Shown here: in pieces, positions 51,882 through 59,952 of the stretch
Layout of the letters: every line of letters starts with the position of its first letter
Position numbering within the stretch: position 1 is the first letter of the stretch
Source: Bacteroidaceae bacterium
Lineage (GTDB): Bacteria; Bacteroidota; Bacteroidia; Bacteroidales; Bacteroidaceae
NCBI GenBank assembly: GCA_017458585.1
Contig: JAFTAJ010000022.1
Span: 1-64,000 of the forward strand
Direction: 5' to 3'
DNA length: 64,000 nt
Program-made: the position numbers and the translations under genes
Notes under the pieces: generated by a model
Told to the model about the DNA's origin: nothing
Databases searched by the model: none
What the model saw: only the letters and a program-made list of their open reading frames with translations

Positions 51882-53168
51882 ATGGCACAGAAGAATTTTC
51901 ATGTTGAGACTCTGGCCCTCCATGTAGGCCAGGAAACGGCAGACCCCACGTCTGACTCGCGTGCGGTGCCTATCTATCAAACCACTTCCTACGTCTTCCG
52001 CAATTCGCAGCATGCGGCTGACCGTTTCGGCCTTCGCGATGCGGGCAACATCTACGGTCGTCTTACCAACAGCACCCAGGCGGTGTTTGAGCAGAGGGTG
52101 GCGGCCCTTGAGGGCGGAGTGGCAGGACTGGCGGTGGCCAGCGGTGCCGCGGCCATCACCTATGCGCTGCAGAACGTCTTGCAGCAGGGCGACCACCTCA
52201 TCGCCGCTGACAATCTCTACGGCGGCACCTACAATCTCATCACCCATACGCTCTCTACCCAGGGCGTGGCTTACACTATCCTCAATGTCAACGACTTGCA
52301 GGCCTTGGAGGCTGCCATCCGTCCCGAGACTAAGGTTATCTACGCCGAGACTCTGGGCAACCCCAACTCTGATGTGCTCAATCTGGACGCTATTGCCGAG
52401 GTTGCGCACAGGCATAACATACTGTTTATCGTGGATAACACGTTTGCGCCCATCCTCGTGCGGCCTATCGACCACGGCGCGGACATTGTGGTGCACAGCG
52501 CCACGAAGTTTATCGGCGGTCATGGTGCCAGCCTCGGAGGAGTGATTGTTGACGGCGGCAAATTCGACTATAAGGCCAATGCCGACAAGTATCCCACGCT
52601 TGCAAAGCCCGATCCGTCCTATCATGGCGCTGTGTTTGCCGATGTGGCAGGGCCTGCGGCCTTCGTCACCCGTGTGCGTGCCGTCCTGCTGAGGGACACC
52701 GGCGCAGCCATCTCGCCCTTCAACGCGTGGACTCTGCTGCAAGGGGTGGAGAGTCTGCCGCTGCGCATAGAGCGCCACGTGGAGAACGCCCTCAAGGTGG
52801 TTGCATACCTGGCCAACCATTCCAAGGTGGCCCGTGTCAACCATCCCGCGCTGCCGGAGCACAGGGACCACGAGCTTTACCGGCGCTACTTCCCTAACGG
52901 GGGAGCGTCAATCTTCACTTTCGAGATTAAGGGCACGCAGGAAGACGCGTGGAAGTTTATTGACAACTTGCAGATCTTCTCGCTGCTGGCTAACGTGGCT
53001 GACGTGAAGAGCCTTGTCATCCATCCTTACACCACCACCCACTCGCAGCTCTCGCCCGAGGAGCTGGCCGAGCAGCACATCACTCCCCAGACAGTGCGCC
53101 TCTCCATCGGCGTGGAGCATATCGACGACATCATCGCCGACCTCGACCAGGCGTTGGGAAAGATATAA
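51882..53168 (+). CDS. metY: O-acetylhomoserine sulfhydrylase (aminocarboxypropyltransferase)
   Basis: 428-residue PLP enzyme of the Cys/Met metabolism family. It opens FHVETLALHVGQETADPTS, has the SGAAAITYALQNVL region and the PLP lysine in VVHSATKFIGGHG (about residue 208), and at 428 residues matches the sulfhydrylase rather than the shorter cystathionine lyases/synthases. It makes homocysteine from O-acetylhomoserine and sulfide. Followed 32 bases later by cysK, so sulfide is directed to both homocysteine and cysteine from one transcript. Confidence 0.93.
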   Translation: MAQKNFHVETLALHVGQETADPTSDSRAVPIYQTTSYVFRNSQHAADRFGLRDAGNIYGRLTNSTQAVFEQRVAALEGGVAGLAVASGAAAITYALQNVLQQGDHLIAADNLYGGTYNLITHTLSTQGVAYTILNVNDLQALEAAIRPETKVIYAETLGNPNSDVLNLDAIAEVAHRHNILFIVDNTFAPILVRPIDHGADIVVHSATKFIGGHGASLGGVIVDGGKFDYKANADKYPTLAKPDPSYHGAVFADVAGPAAFVTRVRAVLLRDTGAAISPFNAWTLLQGVESLPLRIERHVENALKVVAYLANHSKVARVNHPALPEHRDHELYRRYFPNGGASIFTFEIKGTQEDAWKFIDNLQIFSLLANVADVKSLVIHPYTTTHSQLSPEELAEQHITPQTVRLSIGVEHIDDIIADLDQALGKI

Positions 53169-53200
53169 TTAACTTTCGAACTTATTAACTTTACAATATT

Positions 53201-54148
53201 ATGACCAAGATTGCAAAACAACTAACCGAACTTGTGGGCAACACTCCGCTGCTGGAGCTTGCCGCATACAACAAGAGTAAAGGACTCAGTGCCACCATCA
53301 TAGGCAAACTGGAGTACTTCAATCCCGCCGGCAGCGTGAAGGACCGTATCGCACTCGCCATGATAGAGGCCGCCGAGAAGGACGGCACCCTCACCCCCGG
53401 CGCCACCATCATAGAGCCGACCTCCGGCAACACGGGCGTGGGCCTCGCCTTCGTCAGCGCCGTTAAGGGCTACAAGCTTATCCTCACCATGCCTGACTCT
53501 ATGTCCGTGGAGCGCCGCAACCTCGTCAAGGCCTACGGCGCCACCGTTGACCTCACCCCCGGCAAGGACGGCATGAAGGGCGCCATCGCCCGTGCCAATG
53601 AGCTCAATGCGCAGATACCGGGCTCCGTAATCCTGCAACAGTTTGAGAACCCAGCCAATCCTGCGGTTCACTACGCCACTACTGCCGAGGAGATTTGGCG
53701 CGATACCGACGGACAGATTGACATCCTCGTTGGCGGCGTGGGCACCGGCGGCACCATCAGCGGCACCGGCAAGCGCATCAAGGAACTGAACCCCGATGTC
53801 AAGGTTGTGGCCGCGGAGCCCGCCAGTTCGCCCGTGCTGAGCGGCGGTGAGCCAGGCACCCACAAGATACAGGGCATCGGCGCCGGCTTCGTGCCCAAGA
53901 CCTACGATGCTGCTGTGATTGACGAGGTGCTGACCATAGAGAACGACGATGCCATCCTCACCAGCCGCCAGCTGGCGGCCACCGAGGGCCTGCTTGTGGG
54001 CATCAGTGCCGGAGCTGCCGTGGCTGCCGCCCGCATCCTTGCCCAGCGTCCCGAAAATAAGGGAAAGCGCATCATCGCTATACTGCCCGACACCGGCGAG
54101 CGCTACCTCTCCACTGTGCTCTATGCGTTTGAGGAGTACCCCTTGTGA
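53201..54148 (+). CDS. cysK: Cysteine synthase A (O-acetylserine sulfhydrylase)
   Basis: 315 residues. PLP lysine in NPAGSVKDR (Lys47), phosphate-loop PTSGNTGVG (about 71-79), GVGTGGTISGTGKRIKE (about 183-199) and the ISAGAAVAAA region. Makes cysteine from O-acetylserine and sulfide in the cytoplasm. Downstream of metY and ended by a strong terminator, so the pair forms a sulfur assimilation operon. Confidence 0.96.
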   Translation: MTKIAKQLTELVGNTPLLELAAYNKSKGLSATIIGKLEYFNPAGSVKDRIALAMIEAAEKDGTLTPGATIIEPTSGNTGVGLAFVSAVKGYKLILTMPDSMSVERRNLVKAYGATVDLTPGKDGMKGAIARANELNAQIPGSVILQQFENPANPAVHYATTAEEIWRDTDGQIDILVGGVGTGGTISGTGKRIKELNPDVKVVAAEPASSPVLSGGEPGTHKIQGIGAGFVPKTYDAAVIDEVLTIENDDAILTSRQLAATEGLLVGISAGAAVAAARILAQRPENKGKRIIAILPDTGERYLSTVLYAFEEYPL

Positions 54149-54152
54149 AAAA

Positions 54153-54183
54153 TTGAAAGATTGAAGAATTGAAGAATTGAAAT
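54153..54183. repeat. Tandem repeat (TTGAAGAA units) after cysK
   Basis: Three to four 8-base units directly after the cysK stop and before the terminator. Confidence 0.75.
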
Positions 54184-54190
54184 TAAAAAT

Positions 54191-54226
54191 GTGAGAGTGA
54201 ATACATTCACTCTCATTTTTTTTTTG
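54191..54226 (+). terminator. Rho-independent terminator of metY-cysK
   Basis: GTGAGAGTGA (54191-54200) pairs with TCACTCTCAT (54207-54216) around a 6-base loop and runs into ten Ts. Confidence 0.88.
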
Positions 54227-54234
54227 TACCTTTG
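54227..54234 (+). promoter_or_regulatory. -7 box of the LuxR-type gene
   Basis: TACCTTTG, exact consensus, directly after the terminator T-run and only 8 bases before the ATG at 54243. Confidence 0.55.
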
Positions 54235-54242
54235 CCGCAATT

Positions 54243-54884
54243 ATGCTGTATATTCTTGCGGATAACCAAGCGCTGACGCGTCTCGGCATTGAGACCCTCT
54301 GCCGTCGGATAGGGGAGGGCGACGTGCGCACCGTTGACAGCAAGCGTAAGCTTGTCGCTCTGCTGGAGACGGTAGAGGAGGCAGTTGTGGTGCTTGATTT
54401 CACACTTTTTGACTTCAAGGATGTGGAGGAGCTGCTGATGACGGGGCAGCGTTTCCGCAATGTTCACTGGGTGCTGCTCAGCGATGAGCTTACCGACGAC
54501 TTTATCTCGCGCGTCTCCGCCGAGGGCAGCGCCTTCAGCCTTGTGGGCAAGCAGTGCGACACTTATGAGACAGACCAAGCCCTGCGCCTTGCTGCGCGCC
54601 ACCAGCGCTATGTCTGCCACTCCATGATGGAGCAGTTGCTCAGCGTGCCGTCGCGCCGCGAGGCCCGCACCATCGCCCTCACCAAGACGGAGACCGAGAT
54701 ACTGCGCGAGATAGCGCAGGGCAAGACCACCAAGGAGATAGCCGCCGACCGCTGCTCCAGCTTCCACACCGTCAACACCCACCGCAAGAATATCTTTCGC
54801 AAGCTCAACATCAACACGGCCTATGAGGCTACGCGCTATGCCCTCCGCGCGGGCCTCATCGACTCTGCGGAGTACTATATTTAA
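54243..54884 (+). CDS. LuxR/NarL-type response regulator with atypical receiver
   Basis: 213 residues. The receiver-like domain (1-120) keeps an aspartate in VVVLDFTLFD at the phosphorylation position, but the usual acidic pair at the start of strand 1 is reduced to one Asp (LADNQALT). The C-terminal HTH reads LTKTETEILREIAQGKTTKE then FHTVNTHRKNIFRKLNI. No histidine kinase is adjacent, so it is an orphan or phosphorylation-independent regulator. Its promoter overlaps the terminator of metY-cysK; a link to sulfur metabolism is possible but not shown. Confidence 0.8.
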   Translation: MLYILADNQALTRLGIETLCRRIGEGDVRTVDSKRKLVALLETVEEAVVVLDFTLFDFKDVEELLMTGQRFRNVHWVLLSDELTDDFISRVSAEGSAFSLVGKQCDTYETDQALRLAARHQRYVCHSMMEQLLSVPSRREARTIALTKTETEILREIAQGKTTKEIAADRCSSFHTVNTHRKNIFRKLNINTAYEATRYALRAGLIDSAEYYI

Positions 54885-54956
54885 AAAAATTGAAAAGTTG
54901 AAAAATTGAAAAATGGAAAAACTGAAAAATTGATTTTCAATTCTTCAACTCTTTAA
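54885..54956. repeat. Tandem repeat (GAAAAATT units) between convergent genes
   Basis: AAATTGAAAAGTTGAAAAA-type 8-base units run from the regulator stop toward the dapL stop. They end in an inverted pair, AAAAATTGA with TCAATTCTT-like sequence, that might form a weak terminator. Confidence 0.7.
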
Positions 54957-56145
54957 TTCTTTTCAGAGCTTTTGCTGTGGATTCATGGGTGCCGAAGGCG
55001 GTAAACCGTACGTATCCTTCGCCTGACGGGCCGAAGCCTACGCCGGGGGTGCACACCACATGGGCATTGTGCAGCAGGTGGTCGAAGTACTGCCATGAGC
55101 TGTAGCCCTCGGGGGTGCGCATCCACAGATATGGGGCATTCTCTCCGCCATATACCTCATGGCCGAGGGAGCGCAGCGTGGCGAGCATGTGGTGAGCGTT
55201 TTGCATGTAATAGCCAATGGTTTTCCTGACCTGCTCCTTGCCCTCGGGGGTGTAGATAGCCTCCGCAGCACGCTGCGATATGTAGCTGGTTCCGTTGAAT
55301 TTGGTGCATTGCCTCCGCTCCCAGAGATGGTTGAGCGGTATGCGCCGGTTGTCGCCGGTGGTGGCGCTCAGCTCGTGAGGCACTATGGTGTAGCCGCAGC
55401 GCACTCCGGTGAAGCCTGCCGTCTTGGAGTAGGAGTGAAACTCGATGGCGCATTTGCGCGCGCCCTCTATCTCATAGATGGAGTGGGGTATGCTTGGGTC
55501 GGTGATAAATGCCTGATAGGCGGCATCGTAGAGGATTATGCTGTCGTTGCGTAGCGCATAATCCACCCACTGCTGCAGTTGCTGCGCTGTGAGCACCGTG
55601 CCCGTAGGGTTGTTGGGGTAGCAGAGGTAAATGACGTCGATATGGCGGTCGGGAATCTGGGGCACGAAGTTGTTTTCGGCATTGCAAGGCATATATACCA
55701 CGTTCGCCCCCGCACGGCCTGCCATGGCATTGGAATCGACATACACGGGATAAACGGGGTCGGTGACACCGATGACACAGTCGTGATGGATAAGTTCCTG
55801 TATGTTGCCTGTGTCCGATTTGGCTCCGTCGCCGATGAATATCTCGTCGATGGATAGCTGCACGCCCCTCGGCAGGAAGTGATTGTGTACTATTGCCTCG
55901 CGCAGGAAGTCGTAGCCACACTCGGGGCCGTAGCCCCTGAAGGTTTGCGCGGAGGCCATCTCGTCTGTGGCGCGGTGCATAGCCTCAATCACTGCGGGGC
56001 ATAGCGGCTGGGTTACGTCGCCGATGCCGAGCGAGATGATGTCTGCCTCAGGGTGAAGGGCCTTGTATGCACTGACCTTTTGTGCAATGTCTGCGAACAG
56101 ATAGTTGGGTGTCAGCAGGAGGAAGTTTTCGTTTACTAAAGACAT
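54937..56145 (-). CDS. dapL: LL-diaminopimelate aminotransferase
   Basis: 402 residues, the normal length. Opening NENFLLLTPNYLFADIAQKV and the GIGDVTQPLCPAVIEAM substrate segment are diagnostic. The PLP lysine is in SYSKTAGFTGVRCGY (about 235-250), with NPTGT and YDAAYQAF nearby. It converts tetrahydrodipicolinate to LL-diaminopimelate in one step, bypassing the succinylase route, for lysine and peptidoglycan. It lies directly downstream of dapF, whose enzyme uses its product; the spacer is an eight-unit tandem repeat. Confidence 0.95.
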   Translation of the reverse strand: MSLVNENFLLLTPNYLFADIAQKVSAYKALHPEADIISLGIGDVTQPLCPAVIEAMHRATDEMASAQTFRGYGPECGYDFLREAIVHNHFLPRGVQLSIDEIFIGDGAKSDTGNIQELIHHDCVIGVTDPVYPVYVDSNAMAGRAGANVVYMPCNAENNFVPQIPDRHIDVIYLCYPNNPTGTVLTAQQLQQWVDYALRNDSIILYDAAYQAFITDPSIPHSIYEIEGARKCAIEFHSYSKTAGFTGVRCGYTIVPHELSATTGDNRRIPLNHLWERRQCTKFNGTSYISQRAAEAIYTPEGKEQVRKTIGYYMQNAHHMLATLRSLGHEVYGGENAPYLWMRTPEGYSSWQYFDHLLHNAHVVCTPGVGFGPSGEGYVRFTAFGTHESTAKALKRIKELKN

Positions 56146-56149
56146 AAGT

Positions 56150-56295
56150 TAGGAGTAAGGAGTAAGGAGATTGGGAGTAAGGAGATTGGGAGTAAGGAGA
56201 TTGGGAGTAAGGAGATTGGGAGTAAGGAGATTGGGAGTAAGGAGATTGGGAGTAAGGAGATTGGGAGTAAGGAGATTAGGAGTAAGGAGTTATTG
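56150..56295. repeat. Eight-unit 15-base tandem repeat between dapF and dapL
   Basis: AGTAAGGAGATTGGG is repeated eight times at 56161-56280 with a single change in the last unit (AGATTAGG), flanked by partial units. The unit is itself two related halves (AGTAAGG and AGATTGGG). The repeat supplies the last codons and stop of dapF. Spacing is a regular 15 bases with no unique spacers, so it is not a CRISPR. Confidence 0.95.
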
Positions 56296-57088
56296 TTCCG
56301 TCGAAGACAAATTCGGCGGGCCCCGTGAGATATACGTGGTTGTCGGCTTCGCGCCATTCCACGCTCAGCGTGCCGCCGTCCATCACTATTTGTGACTTGC
56401 GTCCGGCCTTTCCTGTCAGGGCGGCGGCCACTGCTGTAGCGCAGGCGCCGGTGCCGCATCCCATAGTGATGCCGCTGCCGCGCTCCCATACCCGCACTCT
56501 GATTATGCCGTCGCCTTCCACACGCGCAAACTCTATGTTGCACCGCTGCGGGAAGGCGGGGTGGCGCTCCATCATGCGCCCCGTGGTGTCTGCCTGGTCG
56601 ATGTCGTCGGTGAAGATGACATAGTGAGGGTTGCCCATCGACACGAAGGTGCCGGAGCCGCCCTCCATCTGCGTCGGGTCAAACAGGGCACCGTCGCTCG
56701 TCGCCGGCTGCAGCATGTCTACAGTCACGCTCTCCACAATGCCGCCATTGATATGCAGTTGCAGCGTCTTTATGCCCGATAGCGTCTGCAGGCGAATGTC
56801 AGTCTTGTCGGTGAGCCCGCGCTCGTAGAGATATTTGCCTATACACCGCGAGGCATTGCCGCACATCATCGCTTCGCTGCCGTCAGCGTTGAAGATTCGC
56901 ATCGAGAAGTCGGCTCCCTCTACTGTGGCACGACCTATCAGTACCAAGCCGTCGGCACCAATGCCCTTATGACGGTCGCTCCATCTGAGAGCAGCCTGCG
57001 TGGGGTCGGCTATATCGTTGAGCATCGTGTTGACATATATATAGTCGTTGCCGACGCCATGCATCTTGGTGAAGTGTATCTGTTCCAT
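56276..57088 (-). CDS. dapF: Diaminopimelate epimerase
   Basis: 270 residues; [11 protein letters not shown] opening, first catalytic cysteine in MMCGNASRC (Cys76) and the second in [12 protein letters not shown] (about 217). Interconverts LL- and meso-diaminopimelate. The final residues TPYS and the stop codon are read from the tandem repeat that separates it from dapL, so the natural C-terminus may have been replaced; this region is not catalytic. The start is 8 bases after the carA/carB fusion stop. Confidence 0.95.
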   Translation of the reverse strand: MEQIHFTKMHGVGNDYIYVNTMLNDIADPTQAALRWSDRHKGIGADGLVLIGRATVEGADFSMRIFNADGSEAMMCGNASRCIGKYLYERGLTDKTDIRLQTLSGIKTLQLHINGGIVESVTVDMLQPATSDGALFDPTQMEGGSGTFVSMGNPHYVIFTDDIDQADTTGRMMERHPAFPQRCNIEFARVEGDGIIRVRVWERGSGITMGCGTGACATAVAAALTGKAGRKSQIVMDGGTLSVEWREADNHVYLTGPAEFVFDGTITPYS

Positions 57089-57096
57089 TATCTATT

Positions 57097-59949
57097 TTAC
57101 AGGAATGTTAAGTACAAGTAATTTGTCTGAGCTGGGTACTCGGCAGCGAGAGTGTCTATCTGATTGACGCGAGGCATGATGCCTAGTTCCTTACGCCATT
57201 GGCGCACGGTGAGGGTTGCTTGCTCCATGTTCATGCGGGCCGCAAGGTTGATGGCGTGAGCTATCTGGAAGTCTGAGAATCCGCATATCTTAGCCTCGCG
57301 GAGCAGGTTTGCGAGCGGGCTGTCTTCCAGCAGCTCCAGCAGTTCGGTCTTCTCCATGCAGTCAATAAGTTCCGAGAAAAGGGCATGCTCTTTCAGTTGC
57401 TGGTCAATGTTCACGATATGCTTCAGCTTCTGCAGAAACCAGTTGTCAATCATTGTGAGCTGATGGATATGCTCTATACTGTAGCCTATCTTTAATGCTT
57501 TCGATACGACGAAGATACGCATGTCGGTGGGCTCGTGCAGGGAGGTGGCGATGTCGGCAATCTTTATTTCGTGATTTTCCACAAATCCGTGCATGCCTTG
57601 TCCAATCATGCGCAGTCCCTTCTGCAGCGCTTCCTCAAAAGTACGTCCGATGGCCATCACCTCACCCACGCTCTTCATCGACGAGCCCAGCTGTCGCTTT
57701 ACGCCATGAAACTTGGTGAGGTCCCAGCGGGGAATCTTGACCACCACATAGTCGAGAGCAGGCTCGAAGAATGCACTGGTGGTCTTGGTCACAGAGTTTT
57801 TTAGTTCAAAAAGCCCATAGCCGAGGGCTAGCTTGGCAGCTACGAATGCCAGTGGATAGCCTGTGGCCTTAGATGCCAGTGCCGACGAGCGCGACAGGCG
57901 GGCGTTGACCTCTATGACGCGGTAGTCCTCGCTGGCAGGGTCTAGGGCGTACTGCACATTACACTCGCCCACGATGCCGATGTGGCGTATAATCTTGATG
58001 GCCAGTGCGCGCAACTTATGGTATTCGCTATTTGTTAGGGTCTGCGATGGCGCCACCACGATACTCTCTCCTGTGTGAATACCGAGAGGGTCAAAATTTT
58101 CCATGTTGCAGACGGTGATGCAGTTGCCGTAGCGGTCGCGCACCACTTCGTATTCTATCTCTTTCCATCCTTTCAGCGACTTTTCCACCAGCACCTGCGT
58201 AGAAAACGAGAACGCCTCTTCTGCCTGAGCTAGTAGCTGCTCGTCGTTGTCGCAGAAGCCGGAGCCAAGGCCGCCGAGAGCGTATGCCGCGCGTAGTATA
58301 ACGGGGAACCCCAATTCATGGGCTGCCCGCTGCACTTCCTTGATGGAGGAGCATGCCTCGCTCTTGATAGTCTTTACGTCTATCTCATCTAGTCGCTTTA
58401 CAAAGAGGTCGCGGTCCTCGGTATCGATGATGGCTTGCACCGGAGTGCCCAGCACCTTTACGCCATGCTTATCCAGCACACCTTTTTTGTAAAGCTCTAC
58501 ACCACAGTTGAGGGCTGTCTGCCCGCCAAAGGAGAGAAGTATGCCGTCAGGACGCTCCTTGGCGATGACGCGCTCTACCATGTCGGGCTGCACGGGCAGG
58601 AAATACACCTTGTCGGCGATGCCTTTTGAGGTTTGTACCGTAGCGATATTCGGATTGATGAGCACTGTTTCCACGCTCTCTTCTCTCAAGGCTTTCAGAG
58701 CCTGGGCACCGCTATAGTCGAACTCGCCTGCTTGTCCTATCTTCAGTGCACCGGAGCCAAGAAGCAAAACTTTCTTTGGTCGTTTAGTGCTTTGGTCGTT
58801 TAATGGTTTGGGTACATCAGTTACTTTTCCTAAACGACTAAACGACAAATCACCCAAACAACCAATAAACTCGTCAAACATCCACTCTGTGTCAGTAGGG
58901 CCTGAGCAAGCCTCTGGGTGGAATTGAGCTGAGAACCATGGCATGGTCTTGTGGCGAATGCCCTCATTGGAGCCGTCGTTCATATTTATGAACAATGGTT
59001 CCCAGTCATTAGGGAGCGTAGAGTCATCGACAGCGTATCCATGGTTCTGCGAGGTGATGAAACATTGTGTGGAGCCCACCTTTTGCACGGGCTGGTTATG
59101 GGAACGGTGTCCGTATTTGAGTTTGTAGGTTTTGGCCCCTACGGCGCGTGCTAGCAACTGGTTGCCGAGGCATATGCCCATACACGGCCTTACTTTTTTA
59201 TTATTTAAGAACTCTCGAATATGCTCAACTGTATTGCCACATTGTTCGGGGTCGCCAGGGCCGTTGGCAAGGAACAGGCCATCGAAGTCAAGTTGATTGA
59301 AATTGTAGTCCCAAGGCACGCGTATCACCTCCACGCCGCGCCGTATCAGGCAGCGCAGTATGTTGGCTTTCACACCGCAATCCACCAAAACAACTTTTTT
59401 GCATTGTCCAGGCGATTTGCCTTCGGACATGTAGTGAATCACTTCGCTGCAGCTTACTTGCTCCACCCAGTTAATACTGCCGTAATCCTCAGTGCAATGG
59501 TCAATGGTTTGCGACGAATCGCCTATTATTATCTGCCCGCTCATCACGCCGTGCTCTCTCAGCAGTTTGGTAAGCCTCCGGGTATCAATGCCTGTAATGG
59601 CGGGAATCTTTTCTCGTATCAGCCATTGGGAGAGCGACTCTTTTGCATTCCAGTGGGAGTAATGCTCACTATAGTCTGCCACCACAAGACCCTTGACATG
59701 AATGCGCTCGCTCTCCAGAAACAGAGGCAAACCGTCATCGCCAATACTCGTATTTGGCACTCCGTAATTACCTATCAGCGGATATGTGGTTACCAAGATC
59801 TGCCCTGCATAGCTTGGGTCTGTCAGACTTTCTGGGTAGCCCGTCATTGCGGTATTGAACACCACTTCGCCTGAAGTCTCTTTATTGTAGCCAAACGACC
59901 AGCCACAAAAGACACTCCCATCGTCAAGTATGAGTTGAGCCTTTCTCAT
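57097..59949 (-). CDS. Carbamoyl-phosphate synthase: CarA fused to the N-terminal half of CarB
   Basis: 950 residues. 1-363 is CarA: glutaminase Cys260 in MGICLGNQLLA, and FHPEA (343-347). A linker at 364-391 (LGDLSFSRLGKVTDVPKPLN then DQSTKRP) is encoded by CGACCAAA-type repeats. From 392 (PKKVLLLGSGALKIGQAGEF) the carboxyphosphate ATP-grasp half and the oligomerisation domain of CarB follow, ending at QTNYLYLTFL. The second ATP-grasp (carbamate kinase-like) half and allosteric domain, about 500 residues, are missing; dapF starts 8 bases later. Alone this protein could not complete carbamoyl phosphate synthesis. A separate second half elsewhere in the genome is possible. The start is 3 bases after the asnB stop. 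Confidence 0.85.
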   Translation of the reverse strand: MRKAQLILDDGSVFCGWSFGYNKETSGEVVFNTAMTGYPESLTDPSYAGQILVTTYPLIGNYGVPNTSIGDDGLPLFLESERIHVKGLVVADYSEHYSHWNAKESLSQWLIREKIPAITGIDTRRLTKLLREHGVMSGQIIIGDSSQTIDHCTEDYGSINWVEQVSCSEVIHYMSEGKSPGQCKKVVLVDCGVKANILRCLIRRGVEVIRVPWDYNFNQLDFDGLFLANGPGDPEQCGNTVEHIREFLNNKKVRPCMGICLGNQLLARAVGAKTYKLKYGHRSHNQPVQKVGSTQCFITSQNHGYAVDDSTLPNDWEPLFINMNDGSNEGIRHKTMPWFSAQFHPEACSGPTDTEWMFDEFIGCLGDLSFSRLGKVTDVPKPLNDQSTKRPKKVLLLGSGALKIGQAGEFDYSGAQALKALREESVETVLINPNIATVQTSKGIADKVYFLPVQPDMVERVIAKERPDGILLSFGGQTALNCGVELYKKGVLDKHGVKVLGTPVQAIIDTEDRDLFVKRLDEIDVKTIKSEACSSIKEVQRAAHELGFPVILRAAYALGGLGSGFCDNDEQLLAQAEEAFSFSTQVLVEKSLKGWKEIEYEVVRDRYGNCITVCNMENFDPLGIHTGESIVVAPSQTLTNSEYHKLRALAIKIIRHIGIVGECNVQYALDPASEDYRVIEVNARLSRSSALASKATGYPLAFVAAKLALGYGLFELKNSVTKTTSAFFEPALDYVVVKIPRWDLTKFHGVKRQLGSSMKSVGEVMAIGRTFEEALQKGLRMIGQGMHGFVENHEIKIADIATSLHEPTDMRIFVVSKALKIGYSIEHIHQLTMIDNWFLQKLKHIVNIDQQLKEHALFSELIDCMEKTELLELLEDSPLANLLREAKICGFSDFQIAHAINLAARMNMEQATLTVRQWRKELGIMPRVNQIDTLAAEYPAQTNYLYLTFL
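58775..58860. repeat. Tandem repeat at the carA-carB junction
   Basis: GGTCGTTT/AGTGCTTT units at 58780-58805 and TAAACGAC/AAACGACA units at 58829-58850 (complement of ACGACCAA). The array is translated as the linker joining CarA to CarB. Confidence 0.8.
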
Positions 59950-59952
59950 GTC

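Noticed and set aside
56161-56280. CRISPR-like regular repeat
   Set aside because: The units are contiguous with no unique spacers, and there are no cas genes.
56136-56543. A 135-codon minus-strand frame with many LLPIS repeats
   Set aside because: Produced by reading the 15-base tandem repeat and the out-of-frame part of dapF.
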